Positions 32,380 through 41,439 of a stretch of DNA of 64,000 bases are shown here, one piece after another; the first letter of the stretch is position 1; the number at the start of each line of letters is the position of its first letter. Where the stretch lies: positions 496,001 to 560,000 of the forward strand of contig NZ_WRXL01000001.1 of the NCBI RefSeq assembly GCF_010119195.1, read 5' to 3'. The DNA comes from Haloarcula salina (GTDB lineage Archaea; Halobacteriota; Halobacteria; Halobacteriales; Haloarculaceae). The notes beneath the pieces are model-generated. The model ran no database searches. It saw only the letters and a list, made by a program, of their open reading frames with translations, and was not told the DNA's origin. The position numbers and the translations under genes are program-made.

Positions 32380-33227
32380 GCCAGTTTGTCCAGCGCGGTG
32401 AAGAAATCCAGCGGTGGACCGGCGAGGCGGACCGGTTCGCTCGCACGCGAGAGCGTCACCTTGGCGGGTGGCGAGACGTCTTTTCGGACCCGCCCGTCGC
32501 TGACGACGACGCCGCTGTCGGCGTCGGCGAGTTCGACCGTGACCTCGCTGTCCACGTCGACGACGAGCGGCCGCGTCCCCGCCTCGTCGGCCATCCCCGT
32601 GACGACCAGCCCGGACACGTCGGGGTGGACGAGCGGCCCGCCCTCGCTGAGGTTGTACGCCGTCGAACCGGTCGGCGTCGCCACGAGCACCCCGTCGGCG
32701 TGCCCGCTGGCGTACAGCGAGTCGTCGACGTAGACGTCGACGGTCGCGCCGCCGCCGTGGCCCCGGCGCGTCCCCTGCACCACGACCTCGTTCAACGCCG
32801 GTGCGAGTGACCAATCATCGCCGCTGGCCCGGATCCGCGGCATGGCACGCGTCCGGGCGCTCCCGGTCTTCTGGATATGTTCGACCTCGGCGACGACCGT
32901 CTCGACGGCCTCCTCGGGAGCGATGGCGTTCAGGAAGCCGACCTCGCCGAGGTTCACGCCCATGAGCGGCGTCGACCCGGCCCCGCGAGCGGCGTAGAGG
33001 AACGTGCCGTCCCCGCCGATGCTCACGACGAGGTCGCAGTCGGCCATCTCCTCGACGGGCGCGGCGTCGGGGGACGAGGCGTCCCACGCCTCGTGGTCGT
33101 CCGCATCCCTGGCGGTCGTCTCGTCGACGACGACTGCTGCGGACGTGGCTCGCAGCCGGTCCGACAGCGTGCTCGCGAGCGACATGGCCCGGTCGTTGTC
33201 GCGCTGGGCGACGATACCGACAGTCAT
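32376..33227 (-). CDS. nadK: NAD kinase
   Basis: A 283-residue protein that phosphorylates NAD to NADP. The family hallmark GGDGTFL is present (VVSIGGDGTFLYAARG, about residues 65-80), followed by GVNLGEVGFL and, near the C-terminus, the TPTGSTAYNLSEGGP motif. ATG 33227 is supported by a minus-strand TATA-like GGTTTATGTG at 33251-33260, consistent with a leaderless start. Confidence 0.95.
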   Translation of the reverse strand: MTVGIVAQRDNDRAMSLASTLSDRLRATSAAVVVDETTARDADDHEAWDASSPDAAPVEEMADCDLVVSIGGDGTFLYAARGAGSTPLMGVNLGEVGFLNAIAPEEAVETVVAEVEHIQKTGSARTRAMPRIRASGDDWSLAPALNEVVVQGTRRGHGGGATVDVYVDDSLYASGHADGVLVATPTGSTAYNLSEGGPLVHPDVSGLVVTGMADEAGTRPLVVDVDSEVTVELADADSGVVVSDGRVRKDVSPPAKVTLSRASEPVRLAGPPLDFFTALDKLA

Positions 33228-33333
33228 CGTCCGGGGCTTTCCGCCGGGCGCACATAAACCTACCACGACGGCAATTATATCCGTCCGCACGAGTATTCGA
33301 CCTCATGGGCCGTTCGCGTCGGGGGCAGGGCGT

Positions 33334-34359
33334 ATGAGCGAGGAAGACACGTCAGACGACGACTGGTTCGAGAGCGCGCTCGACGAAGAGTCCGCGTCGA
33401 GCGACGACCCGGGAGACGTGGACGAACCGGCGACGGCCGACTCGCCGGACGCGGTCGACGACGAGACCGAACCGGGCAGTCCGTTCGAGGGCGACGCAGA
33501 CAGTCCCTTCAGCGACAGCGAAGACGGCAGTCCCTTCGACGACGAAGGAGACGGCAGCGACGGCGGCGGTGGGCTCTTCGACGACGACTTCGCCAGCGCG
33601 TTCGAGGCCGCTGGCGGAGGCGGGAGCGATGGCGGCGGTGATTTCGAAGAGGAGTTCGACTCCGACATCCCGCGGGTCGACATCGGTATCGAGGGACTCG
33701 ACCAGATGATACAGGGCGGGATCCCCGAGCGCCACCTCATCGTCACCGTCGGCTCGGCCGGGACCGGCAAGACCACCTTCGGACTACAGTTCCTCCATCA
33801 CGGCCTCCAGAACGGCGAAAGTGCGGTGTTTCTCACTCTCGAGCAGTCACACGAAGCGATCATGGACACTGCGAGCGACCGCGACTGGAACTTCGAGGAG
33901 TACGAGAGAAACGGCCAGCTGGCGGTCGTGGACCTCGACCCGGTGGAGATGGCAAACAGCCTCGACAACATCCGCGGCGAGCTCCCGTCGCTCATCGAGG
34001 ACTTCGGCGCGGACCGCCTGGTGCTCGACTCCGTCTCGCTGCTGGAGATGATGTACGACGACCAGGCGCGACGGCGGACCGAGGTGTTCGATTTCACCCG
34101 CGCGCTGAAGCGGGCCGGCGTGACGACGATGCTCGTCTCCGAGGCCAGCGAGGACAACCCCTACGCGTCCAGACACGGCATCATCGAGTACCTGACCGAC
34201 GCCGTGTTCATCCTCCAGTACGTCCGCACCGAGACGAGCGAGACGCGTCTCGCCGTCGAAATTCTGAAGATCCGAAACGCGAACCACTCGCGAGAGACCA
34301 AACCCTACGAGATCACGAACGACGGCATCTCGGTCTACCAGCAGGCGAACATCTTCTAG
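33334..34359 (+). CDS. KaiC-like RecA-fold ATPase with disordered acidic N-terminus
   Basis: A 341-residue protein. The first 110 residues are acidic and low-complexity, with SPF repeated three times (GSPFEGD, DSPFSDS, GSPFDDE). A single KaiC/RecA domain follows: Walker A GSAGTGKTT near residue 152, Walker B RLVLDSVSLLEM and a catalytic Glu in TLEQSHE. Single-domain KaiC-like proteins of archaea act in signalling rather than recombination; the partner here is unknown. A TATA-like AATTATAT at 33273-33280 leaves a 30-base 5' UTR. Confidence 0.87.
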   Translation: MSEEDTSDDDWFESALDEESASSDDPGDVDEPATADSPDAVDDETEPGSPFEGDADSPFSDSEDGSPFDDEGDGSDGGGGLFDDDFASAFEAAGGGGSDGGGDFEEEFDSDIPRVDIGIEGLDQMIQGGIPERHLIVTVGSAGTGKTTFGLQFLHHGLQNGESAVFLTLEQSHEAIMDTASDRDWNFEEYERNGQLAVVDLDPVEMANSLDNIRGELPSLIEDFGADRLVLDSVSLLEMMYDDQARRRTEVFDFTRALKRAGVTTMLVSEASEDNPYASRHGIIEYLTDAVFILQYVRTETSETRLAVEILKIRNANHSRETKPYEITNDGISVYQQANIF

Positions 34360-35069
34360 ACCGGGGCCGTCCCGACCGACTCCGCCTCCTCGCCGTCTTC
34401 CAGTGCGGCTTTGTAGCCGCTGGCCCAGAGGTCCGTCGCGACGACCGCCACGTAGAACGTGGCGAACGCCGTGAGGACGCCCGCGATGAGCGAGCCGACG
34501 AACGGGATGACGTTGAACAGGTTCACCGCGATGTTGGCCCCGACGAACAGCACGACCGAGACCAGCCACGCCGTCGCGTACTCCGAGGAGAGCGCGAGCT
34601 GGCGGAGCGTGCCGATGTCGAACGCCGCGCTCAGGTCGCCCGTGACCGAGAAGTGGACGACGGCCGCGACCGCGACGTAGCCGAACACGAGCGAGAGCAC
34701 GGCCGAGATGAGCAGGCCGCCGAGGAGACCGGCCATCCCCGCACCGACGCCCGCGCGGGTCCCGGTCATGATGGAGATGAGGCTGCCGCCGACGACGACC
34801 GCCGCGACGATGCCGGGGATGAGCATGTACACCGCGCCGATGACCCAGGCCTTGATGCCGTCGACGAACAGGTCGCCCCAGTCGTCGAACTCGGGCGGTT
34901 GCGTCGCCCCCGCTACCCGCTCGTTGATCGCCCTGACGATGTACCCGTACACCGGCAAGATCGGGATGAAGAACACCCCGAGCAGCGTCAGGACGCCGCC
35001 GATGACGACGGTCGTCAGCCAGTCCTCGTCCTCCATGGGATAGCGCAGCGAGTCACCTATCGAATCCAT
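34356..35069 (-). CDS. DUF4013 membrane protein
   Basis: A 237-residue polytopic protein. It has the DUF4013 pattern: an N-terminal SIGDSLRYPMEDEDWLTTV amphipathic segment, then paired TM helices, PILPVYGYIVRAI, and PPEFDDWGDLFVDGIKAW before the remaining four or so TMs. The function of the family is unknown. Its stop codon overlaps that of the KaiC-like gene by 4 bp (convergent). ATG 35069 is chosen over 35084 because the conserved segment begins there. Confidence 0.85.
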   Translation of the reverse strand: MDSIGDSLRYPMEDEDWLTTVVIGGVLTLLGVFFIPILPVYGYIVRAINERVAGATQPPEFDDWGDLFVDGIKAWVIGAVYMLIPGIVAAVVVGGSLISIMTGTRAGVGAGMAGLLGGLLISAVLSLVFGYVAVAAVVHFSVTGDLSAAFDIGTLRQLALSSEYATAWLVSVVLFVGANIAVNLFNVIPFVGSLIAGVLTAFATFYVAVVATDLWASGYKAALEDGEEAESVGTAPV

Positions 35070-35231
35070 GGTATGTTTTGACACAACGAGGGCGTTTAGT
35101 TACAGACTCCCTGTCGAGACGTTTGGTCGGCTTACCGCGGGACGGGAGGCAGTCGAAACGAGCCGCGACGCCGGTCGGGTTCGCCGGGGTCCCCGGAAAC
35201 AATTAAACCACGACCGGGTGACAGGTGAGAC

Positions 35232-35675
35232 ATGGTACTGCTCGTCCCCTTCGACGGGTCCGATCTCTCACGAACGGCGCTGGAGCGTGCGACCGAGTTC
35301 GCGACCTACCGGAACGAAGACGTGCTCGCACTGACGGTGATTCCCGACGAACCGGAGTACGCCCTGGAGCGGGGCTGGGTCGACGCGAACGACCCGTTCG
35401 ACATCGAGGCCATCGCGAATCGGATGGCCGAGCAGGTGAAGTCCGTCGCGCCCGAGGCCTCGTTCCGCCACGAGGTCCCCGAAGACGTGAGTTCGATGGC
35501 CTCCATCACGACCGACGTCGTTCGGACGATCCGGCAGATCGCGAACGAGGTCGACGCGTCGATCGTGTTCGTCGGGAGCGAGAACGCCGGTCGGGTCTCG
35601 TCGCCGGTCTCGAGCGTCGGCTCACCGGTCTCCGAGGACCCGCAGTACGACGTTCACATCGTCAGGCACGCGTAA
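35232..35675 (+). CDS. Universal stress protein (UspA family)
   Basis: A 147-residue USP-fold protein. It starts MVLLVPFDGSDLSRTALERA, the USP N-terminal strand and helix, and continues with VDASIVFVGSENAGRVSSPVSSVG, the place of the nucleotide-binding G-2x-G-9x-G region. That glycine motif is only partly kept, so ATP binding is uncertain. It is tail-to-tail with another USP gene with no base between the stop codons. A TATA-like ACAATTAAAC lies about 28 bases upstream. Confidence 0.88.
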   Translation: MVLLVPFDGSDLSRTALERATEFATYRNEDVLALTVIPDEPEYALERGWVDANDPFDIEAIANRMAEQVKSVAPEASFRHEVPEDVSSMASITTDVVRTIRQIANEVDASIVFVGSENAGRVSSPVSSVGSPVSEDPQYDVHIVRHA

Positions 35676-36107
35676 TTATCTGACGACGGTCACGGGAACG
35701 GACGCGCGCCGAACCACGATCTCGGCGACGCTGCCCAGCAGGATACGGGACATGCCGGCGCGACCGTGGCTGCCCATGACGATCTGGTCGATGTCGTTGT
35801 CCTCGGCGTAGTCGACGATCACCTGCGTCGGCCGCCCCACTTCGAGGACGCGCTCGACGGTCTCGACGCCGGCCTCGGTCGCCGCCGCTTCCAGGTCGTC
35901 GAACAGCGACTCGGCGGCGGCCTCCTGCTGTTCGTACCACTCCTCGGAGAACGAGGGGATCGACGCCTCGGCGCTATAGCCGGCCTCCGCGGGGTTGATG
36001 ACGTGCAGGAGGACGAGCGTCGCGTCCGGATACTCTTCGGCGGCGAACGAACAGGCGTCGGACGCCTGCTCGGAACTGTCCACGGCGACGAGTATTCGCT
36101 TACCCAT
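35676..36107 (-). CDS. Universal stress protein (UspA family)
   Basis: A 143-residue USP. It has the start KRILVAVDSSEQASDACSFA and the full ATP-binding motif near the end (MGSHGRAGMSRILLGSVAEIVVRRA, split by G-2x-G-9x-GS). It is therefore likely a nucleotide-binding member. ATG 36107 (MGKRILVAV) is preferred over 36122. The stop codon abuts that of the convergent USP gene. Confidence 0.93.
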   Translation of the reverse strand: MGKRILVAVDSSEQASDACSFAAEEYPDATLVLLHVINPAEAGYSAEASIPSFSEEWYEQQEAAAESLFDDLEAAATEAGVETVERVLEVGRPTQVIVDYAEDNDIDQIVMGSHGRAGMSRILLGSVAEIVVRRASVPVTVVR

Positions 36108-36221
36108 ACCAACACATCCCACGGCAGGCGTGTTGAATCTTCGGCCGCGGGAGAACCGACCGACGGCGAGCCAGCATCCGGGGTCGACCGGCGGACCGAC
36201 GGCGAGCGGTGAGAGTCGCGA

Positions 36222-38066
36222 TCAGTCCCGCCCGTGCCGGGTCACGCAGGTCGAGAGGCCGATGAGTTCCACCGGCTCGGAGTTGTCGGGCGAGTAGACG
36301 ACGCGCTGGCCCTTCTCCATGTAGGGGACCTTCGATTCGAGGTTGCTCGGGATGTTCACGGCCTTGATCGCGTCCTCGTCGCCCAGATTGAGGACCATCG
36401 TCGTGTTGATCTGCTTGAAGACCGGATCGGCGATGTCCTGGGGGTCCTGCGTGATGAGGTACAGCCCCAGGCGCTCCTTCCGGCCCTGTTTGGCGGCCTC
36501 GGTGAACTTCCCGATGACCTTCCGGGCCTGGACGCTGTCGGCGTCGGTGAGGAAGTTGTGGGCCTCGTCCATCCCGAGGACGAGCGGCGTCTCCTTGATA
36601 CGGTCGTAGGTGGGATCGTTCGAGAGCTTCTCGTCGATGAGCAGGCTGGAGACGGCCAGCACGATAGTCGAGGCCGTCCGGGAGTCCGTGATGTGGTACG
36701 TCGGGATCACCGTCAGGCCGCCGTCGCGGACGAACTGCGAGATCTGGTCGGTGATTGGGCGGGCGTCCTGGTCGAAGACGGCCCCGAAGCCCTGGACGCG
36801 GCGCTTGATGGCGTCGAAGGTGGCCTCGTGCACGTCGCCGGCCTCGTCGAGTTCCTCCCGCAGCGCCGGGTCGCCGAGGAAGCTTCGGAACTGCTCGTAG
36901 GTGCCGCCGTCACCGTACTCGTGTCTGAATCGTGGGAGGAGCGTGTTCACGAGCGCGCCGTACTGGTTGTCGTTCAGGCTGGAACCGGCGATCAGCCAGG
37001 GGTTGTCGTACACCAGCGAGAACGGGACGGTGAACTCCACCTGCTCGGCGCGGTGGTGGCTGACGTTGTAGTCGGCCCCGGCCACCTTCGGGACGAAGGC
37101 GATGGTGTCGTCGTAGCCGCCGTAGGCGACGCCCTCGCGCTCGCAGCGCCGTTCGAACTCGTCGGTCGTCGCGGGGTTGTCGTCGTGCATCTGGGCGTAC
37201 TCGTCCTGCGGGTCGAACTGGACGACGGCGAGTTCGGGCGTCCGCCCGTCGCCCATCTCGTAGGTCCGGCCGAGGTACTGCCGGAGGACGTTCTTCGAGC
37301 TGTGGGTCTTGCCGGACCCGGTCCCGCCGGCGACGAGCGTGTGGCGGAAGACGAGCGGGTCGCCGGCCTCGTAGTCGTCTTTCAGCCGGTAGTCGATGGT
37401 CGGCGGTTCGGCGGCGGTGCGGACCTTCTCGCCGCCGACGGAGAGGTGGCCGAGGAAGACGCCGTCCTCGGGCATCTTCAGCCCGGTCTTGATCTCGGAC
37501 TTGTCGGTGGCCTCGCGGACCACGGTCTCCGGCTTGGGCACCCGGTCGGTCATCCGGCGCTTGAGGTCGCCGCCGTCGCTGTAGAGGACCGCGACCGGCT
37601 CCAGTTCCGCGATGAACTTGAAGTCCCGCTCGTCGATGCCCCGCTCGCGCATCGCGCGCCGAGCGTGGATCTCGGTCGCGTCGTCGGCCCGGAACTCCTG
37701 GGCGTACTCCAGGGACGTGATGCGACAGAACAGCCGCTCCCCGTCGGGATACGGCACGAGCAGGTACTTCCCGATGCGGACCCGCGAGCGGTTCCGCGCG
37801 GTGACGTAGGCCCGCAGGACGCACTCGTCGTCCTCCTCGCTGATGCGGAGACCGTCGGACGCCGAGAGGACGCCGAGGCCGCTGTCCGCGCCGGCCGGGT
37901 CGACGTCGATCTCCTCGAAGTCGTCGGTGGACTGCGGCGCCTCTGTCCGCGGTTCCTCGTCGTCGGCAACGGCGTCTGTCGACGCCTCGTCGACCGTCTC
38001 GGCCGCGTCGCCCGCGCCGTCGTCATCGTCGCCGTCGAAATCGGTGAAATCCCCGAGGTCGGACAT
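36222..38066 (-). CDS. herA: HerA-like ATPase (DUF87/FtsK-HerA fold)
   Basis: A 614-residue protein. After about 80 acidic low-complexity residues comes a HAS-barrel-like region. The ATPase core has Walker A GGTGSGKTH near residue 247 and Walker B GMDEAHNFL near 497. HerA forms hexameric rings that move DNA and works with the nuclease NurA in end resection. A NurA gene lies 2 kb away (40058). An EEP-type nuclease gene is directly divergent, 87 bp off. The exact HerA orthology, as against a related DUF87 ATPase, is likely but not proven. Confidence 0.82.
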   Translation of the reverse strand: MSDLGDFTDFDGDDDDGAGDAAETVDEASTDAVADDEEPRTEAPQSTDDFEEIDVDPAGADSGLGVLSASDGLRISEEDDECVLRAYVTARNRSRVRIGKYLLVPYPDGERLFCRITSLEYAQEFRADDATEIHARRAMRERGIDERDFKFIAELEPVAVLYSDGGDLKRRMTDRVPKPETVVREATDKSEIKTGLKMPEDGVFLGHLSVGGEKVRTAAEPPTIDYRLKDDYEAGDPLVFRHTLVAGGTGSGKTHSSKNVLRQYLGRTYEMGDGRTPELAVVQFDPQDEYAQMHDDNPATTDEFERRCEREGVAYGGYDDTIAFVPKVAGADYNVSHHRAEQVEFTVPFSLVYDNPWLIAGSSLNDNQYGALVNTLLPRFRHEYGDGGTYEQFRSFLGDPALREELDEAGDVHEATFDAIKRRVQGFGAVFDQDARPITDQISQFVRDGGLTVIPTYHITDSRTASTIVLAVSSLLIDEKLSNDPTYDRIKETPLVLGMDEAHNFLTDADSVQARKVIGKFTEAAKQGRKERLGLYLITQDPQDIADPVFKQINTTMVLNLGDEDAIKAVNIPSNLESKVPYMEKGQRVVYSPDNSEPVELIGLSTCVTRHGRD

Positions 38067-38153
38067 ACGACAGACGAAGACAGCCGGGGATTAACACCTT
38101 TCCCCACCGCGGCGAAAGTGAAGCCTTACCCATCCGGGTGTCGACGAGCGAGT

Positions 38154-38945
38154 ATGAAGCGGACGCGGGTGATGTCGTACAACGTTCGGTACGACACCGC
38201 CGGGGACGGACTGGACGCGTGGCCGCATCGACGACGACTGGTGGCGTCAATCGTTCGCTATCACGACCCGGACGTGGTCGGCATCCAGGAGGCGATGGCT
38301 CACCAGCTTCGGGAACTGGAGTCGCTACTGCCGGACTACGAGTGGGTGGGCGACCCGCGCGACAGCGTCGACGCCGGCGGCGAGCACACGGCCGTCGGCT
38401 ACCGGACCGAGCGCTTCGCCTGCGAGGAGACGGACACCTTCTGGCTCTCCGAGCAACCGAGCGAGCCCAGCAGCGTCGGCTGGGACGCGAGCTACCCGCG
38501 GGTGGCGACCTGGGCGCGGCTTCGGGACCGAGACACCGACGAGCCGCTCCTGTGTCTGAACACCCACCTCGACCACACCGGCGAGCGGGCGCGGGTCGAG
38601 GGCATCGACCTCGTCCTCGACCGACTCGACGAGGTCGTCGGCGACGCCCCGGCCGTGGTGATCGGCGACTTCAACTGCGTCGTCGGCGAGCCGGCCCACG
38701 AGCGCGCGGAGGGGCACGCGCTCCCGGACGGGCGTGCGCTCGAAGACGCCCGCGACGCGGCCGCCGCGACCCACGGCCCGACGACGAGCCGGACGGACTT
38801 CCACGATCTGCTCCCGGAGATGGGCATCGACCACGTGTTCGTCAGCGGGGACCTCTCGGTCGCCACGCGGGCGGTGCTCGCCGACCGCGACGACGACCAC
38901 TACGGCTCGGACCACCTGCCCGTCGTCGTCGACGTCGACCGCTGA
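38154..38945 (+). CDS. Endonuclease/exonuclease/phosphatase family protein
   Basis: A 263-residue metal-dependent phosphoesterase of the EEP fold. Hallmarks: RVMSYNVRYD, GIQEAM (metal-binding Glu), NTHLDHTGERAR, VVIGDFNCVVGEP (catalytic Asp/Asn) and the final GSDHLPVVV. The substrate may be DNA, RNA, a lipid or a nucleotide; the motifs do not decide this. Divergence from herA makes a DNA role attractive, but that is inference. Confidence 0.9.
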   Translation: MKRTRVMSYNVRYDTAGDGLDAWPHRRRLVASIVRYHDPDVVGIQEAMAHQLRELESLLPDYEWVGDPRDSVDAGGEHTAVGYRTERFACEETDTFWLSEQPSEPSSVGWDASYPRVATWARLRDRDTDEPLLCLNTHLDHTGERARVEGIDLVLDRLDEVVGDAPAVVIGDFNCVVGEPAHERAEGHALPDGRALEDARDAAAATHGPTTSRTDFHDLLPEMGIDHVFVSGDLSVATRAVLADRDDDHYGSDHLPVVVDVDR

Positions 38946-38987
38946 GGCGGGGAGAGTCTTTTGCCGGTGGGGCGCGTATCGTCCGAT

Positions 38988-39323
38988 ATGTTGCTTATTC
39001 GGGGGACGGCCGGCGGGACGGCCCTGACCGGGACCCTGTACGAGCCGGGCGAGGAACCGCCCGAGTTCAGCGGCGCGCCGGACGAGGGGACGCCGTACGT
39101 CTGGGTCTGCGACGCCTTCTACGAGGTCGAGAGCGGCGGGCAGGTCCAGGCCATCGGCGACCGCGAACTGCGCATCGCCTTCGAGTCGCCCATGCCGCGC
39201 GGATTCGAGACGCGGGACGCGGCCATCGAGGCGGCCAAAGAGCACATCCGGACGCAGTTCGCCCGCGTCGGCGTCGCCGGCGACTCGGTCACCGTCTCCG
39301 TCCAGCGGGCCGAGGAGGCGTGA
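38988..39323 (+). CDS. Haloarchaeal conserved protein (DUF7113-like)
   Basis: A 111-residue protein with the conserved stretch DAFYEVESGGQVQAIGDREL, then RIAFESPMPRGFETRDAAIEAAKEH (split here). It is likely a small alpha/beta protein with a final helix for oligomerisation. I recall the family as DUF7113, with moderate certainty. The function is unknown. ATG 38988 (MLLIRGTAGG) is chosen from family resemblance; the open frame upstream has no likeness. Confidence 0.75.
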   Translation: MLLIRGTAGGTALTGTLYEPGEEPPEFSGAPDEGTPYVWVCDAFYEVESGGQVQAIGDRELRIAFESPMPRGFETRDAAIEAAKEHIRTQFARVGVAGDSVTVSVQRAEEA

Positions 39324-39400
39324 GTCGGGAAGTGGCCCCAAGTTGCTGGGTCAGCGACTGACCACCTGTTTATACCACGCCGACGGTCCAACCGCCGGCC

Positions 39401-39751
39401 GTGGCCGAGGACCCATCCCCAACGGAGGTGTTCGCCCTCCTCGACGACGAGTACGCGCGCTCGCTCCTTGCCGCCACGAGCCACGAACCCATGACAGCGA
39501 CAGCACTCAGCGACGACTGCGAGATGTCCAGATCGACCGTCTACCGTCGCCTCGACGCGCTCGAGGACTGCGGTCTCGTCGCCGCGAGGACGGAACTCGC
39601 GGACGACGGCCACCACGCGACCGTCTACGAGGCGCGGATGGACGAACTCACTGTTCGACTCACCGACGGCGCGTTCGACATCACCCTCGCCGTTGAGTCG
39701 ACGACACACGAGTTCGCCGACGCCCTGGTAGACCTCTGGGAGGGGCTCTGA
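39401..39751 (+). CDS. Winged helix-turn-helix regulator
   Basis: A 116-residue protein starting at GTG. The winged-helix core (FALLDDEYARSLLAATSHEP, ATALSDDCEMSRSTVYRRLD, GLVAARTEL and YEARMDELTV) is of the ArsR/HTH-type seen widely in haloarchaea. The stop overlaps the next start by one base (TGATG), so it is translated together with the small membrane protein that follows. The pair probably forms a regulatory unit. Confidence 0.85.
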   Translation: MAEDPSPTEVFALLDDEYARSLLAATSHEPMTATALSDDCEMSRSTVYRRLDALEDCGLVAARTELADDGHHATVYEARMDELTVRLTDGAFDITLAVESTTHEFADALVDLWEGL

Positions 39752-40053
39752 TGCAGTTCGCCGGACTCTCCGCCGAGACGTGGACCACCGTGAAAATCGC
39801 CATCCACCTCGTACAGACGGGACTCGGCCTGTTTATCGCCGCCCTCGCGTTCGTCGGTTACCGTCGCCGACACACGCGCTCGATGCTCGCGCTGGCCGTC
39901 GGCATCAGCCTCCTCACCTTCGTCTCGTACCTCGTCACGCTCGCGACGGTCCGTGTCGTCCCCGCCGTCGTCGTCCCTATCCCGAGCACGCTGACCGAGA
40001 GCCTCGGACTGCTGGCGATCCTCTACGCCATCGTTCTGGCACGGGACGGCTGA
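39751..40053 (+). CDS. Small membrane protein paired with HTH regulator (DUF7521-like)
   Basis: A 100-residue protein with three TM helices (IHLVQTGLGLFIAALAFVGY, SMLALAVGISLLTFVSYLVT and a C-terminal LGLLAILYAIVLA). It is coupled by a 1-base overlap to the winged-helix gene. I recall this HTH plus small membrane protein arrangement as common in haloarchaea (DUF7521). It may sense a membrane signal for the regulator. Confidence 0.75.
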   Translation: MQFAGLSAETWTTVKIAIHLVQTGLGLFIAALAFVGYRRRHTRSMLALAVGISLLTFVSYLVTLATVRVVPAVVVPIPSTLTESLGLLAILYAIVLARDG

Positions 40054-40057
40054 GGTC

Positions 40058-41308
40058 TCAGAACGTCTCTTCGACCGCGCCCCAGCGGATGTCGTTGAAC
40101 TCCCGGTCGCGGTCGGTGTCGAACTCCCGCTCGATGCGGCGGGTGAGTTCCTCGCTGCCCTGGCGGTCGATCTTCGCCAGTTCGTCGGCCTTCGCGACGG
40201 CCAGCGGCGGCCCCTGCTCGGCGGCCACGTCGTGGAGGACCTGGCGCGTGAGCTTCGCCCGCCGGTCGGGGTCCTTCGTGAACGCGTACGGCGCTTCCAC
40301 GCGGAAGACGAGGTCCGACCGCGGGTCGTAACAGACGAAGAAGGTCACCTCGTAGGCCTCGGGATCGAGCGAGCGCTCGATGCCCAGCGCGGACCCCTCG
40401 ACGGACATGATGCCGTCGGTGCCGGCCCGCGACCGGAACCAGTTCGTCGCGGTCAGGCAGTCGGTGTGGCGGTCGCCGTCGTCGTCTCGGCGCTCCAGGA
40501 TCCGTCGGAAGAAGGCGGCATCGGTGACCCACGGCGCGTTCGTCGTTCGCCGTAGCGCCCGGGTGAGCGCCTTGGTCGAGGAGTTCTTGACGAACCCGAC
40601 GAGCGGCACGTCGCGCTCGACGAACCGCTCGATGAGTTCGACGTAGTTGCCGACGACCGTCTTCGGGCGGTCGTCCTCGGCGAGCAGGTCGGCCAGTTCG
40701 GTGTCGCGGTCCGCCCAGCGGAGGACGCCGGTCGGGTAGATGGGGCCGTCGAGGACGAACAGGTCGTCGACCACGTCCGCGTTGGTGAGCGCGTGCTGGC
40801 TCTCCGCGAGGTACAGCGCCAGCGCGTGGACGACCCGCTGCTCGTAGCGGTCGACCTGGGGCACGTCGAGGACGCGCCGCATCGCGTAGCCGCGGTCGCC
40901 GCCCTGCCAGTCGCCGTCGAAGCCCAGCGTCGCGTCGTTGGAGTGGACCGCCATGATGATCGTCCGGCCGCGGTGAAGTTCCACGTCGGAGGGGACCGCG
41001 CTCATCGCCGCCTGGGCCACGTCGATGACCAGCCCGTTCTTGAACGTCGTGGGGTTGATCGTCCCCGAGTCCAGGCCGTGCTGGCTCGGAAACGGCGGGT
41101 CGGCCAGCGCCACGTCCTCGATGGTGACCTTGCGGCGGCGCTGCTCGCCCATCGGTTCCAGTACTTTCGCGCCGTCGTGCCACAGCGGGTCGAGGAACTC
41201 CTCCCAGACCGTCTCGGCTGCCGCGTCCTGGTCGCTCGTCTCGACGGTCTGGCGCACCTGCCCGGCTAACTGCGCGATGCCGTCGACGTGGACCGGGTCC
41301 AGTGTCAT
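40058..41308 (-). CDS. nurA: NurA-domain DNA nuclease
   Basis: A 416-residue protein with the NurA layout: VIDVAQAAMSAVPSD with an early Asp, VLDGPIYPTG in the middle, GFVKNSSTKALT, and a C-terminal YEVTFFVCYDPRSDLVFRVEAPY. NurA is a Mn-dependent 5'-3' nuclease acting with HerA in double-strand-break end resection. Here herA lies 2 kb away on the same strand, with five plus-strand features between. ATG 41308 (MTLDPVHVDG) is preferred over longer starts without similarity. Confidence 0.88.
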   Translation of the reverse strand: MTLDPVHVDGIAQLAGQVRQTVETSDQDAAAETVWEEFLDPLWHDGAKVLEPMGEQRRRKVTIEDVALADPPFPSQHGLDSGTINPTTFKNGLVIDVAQAAMSAVPSDVELHRGRTIIMAVHSNDATLGFDGDWQGGDRGYAMRRVLDVPQVDRYEQRVVHALALYLAESQHALTNADVVDDLFVLDGPIYPTGVLRWADRDTELADLLAEDDRPKTVVGNYVELIERFVERDVPLVGFVKNSSTKALTRALRRTTNAPWVTDAAFFRRILERRDDDGDRHTDCLTATNWFRSRAGTDGIMSVEGSALGIERSLDPEAYEVTFFVCYDPRSDLVFRVEAPYAFTKDPDRRAKLTRQVLHDVAAEQGPPLAVAKADELAKIDRQGSEELTRRIEREFDTDRDREFNDIRWGAVEETF

Positions 41309-41439
41309 GCCCGTGGGTTCGCCGGGACGGGCATAACTCTGGTGGGGCGCCACAACAGTTAGGAGCGTGCTGGCGCAAGCCGTCTCCATGTCGAGCAACT
41401 CGGCGGCGAGACGAGAATGGGAGTCGGACCGGGACCACG

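Noticed and set aside
36234-38153. Long plus-strand frame leading into the EEP nuclease
   Set aside because: Antisense to herA. The nuclease similarity begins only at the ATG at 38154, so the earlier part is not coding.
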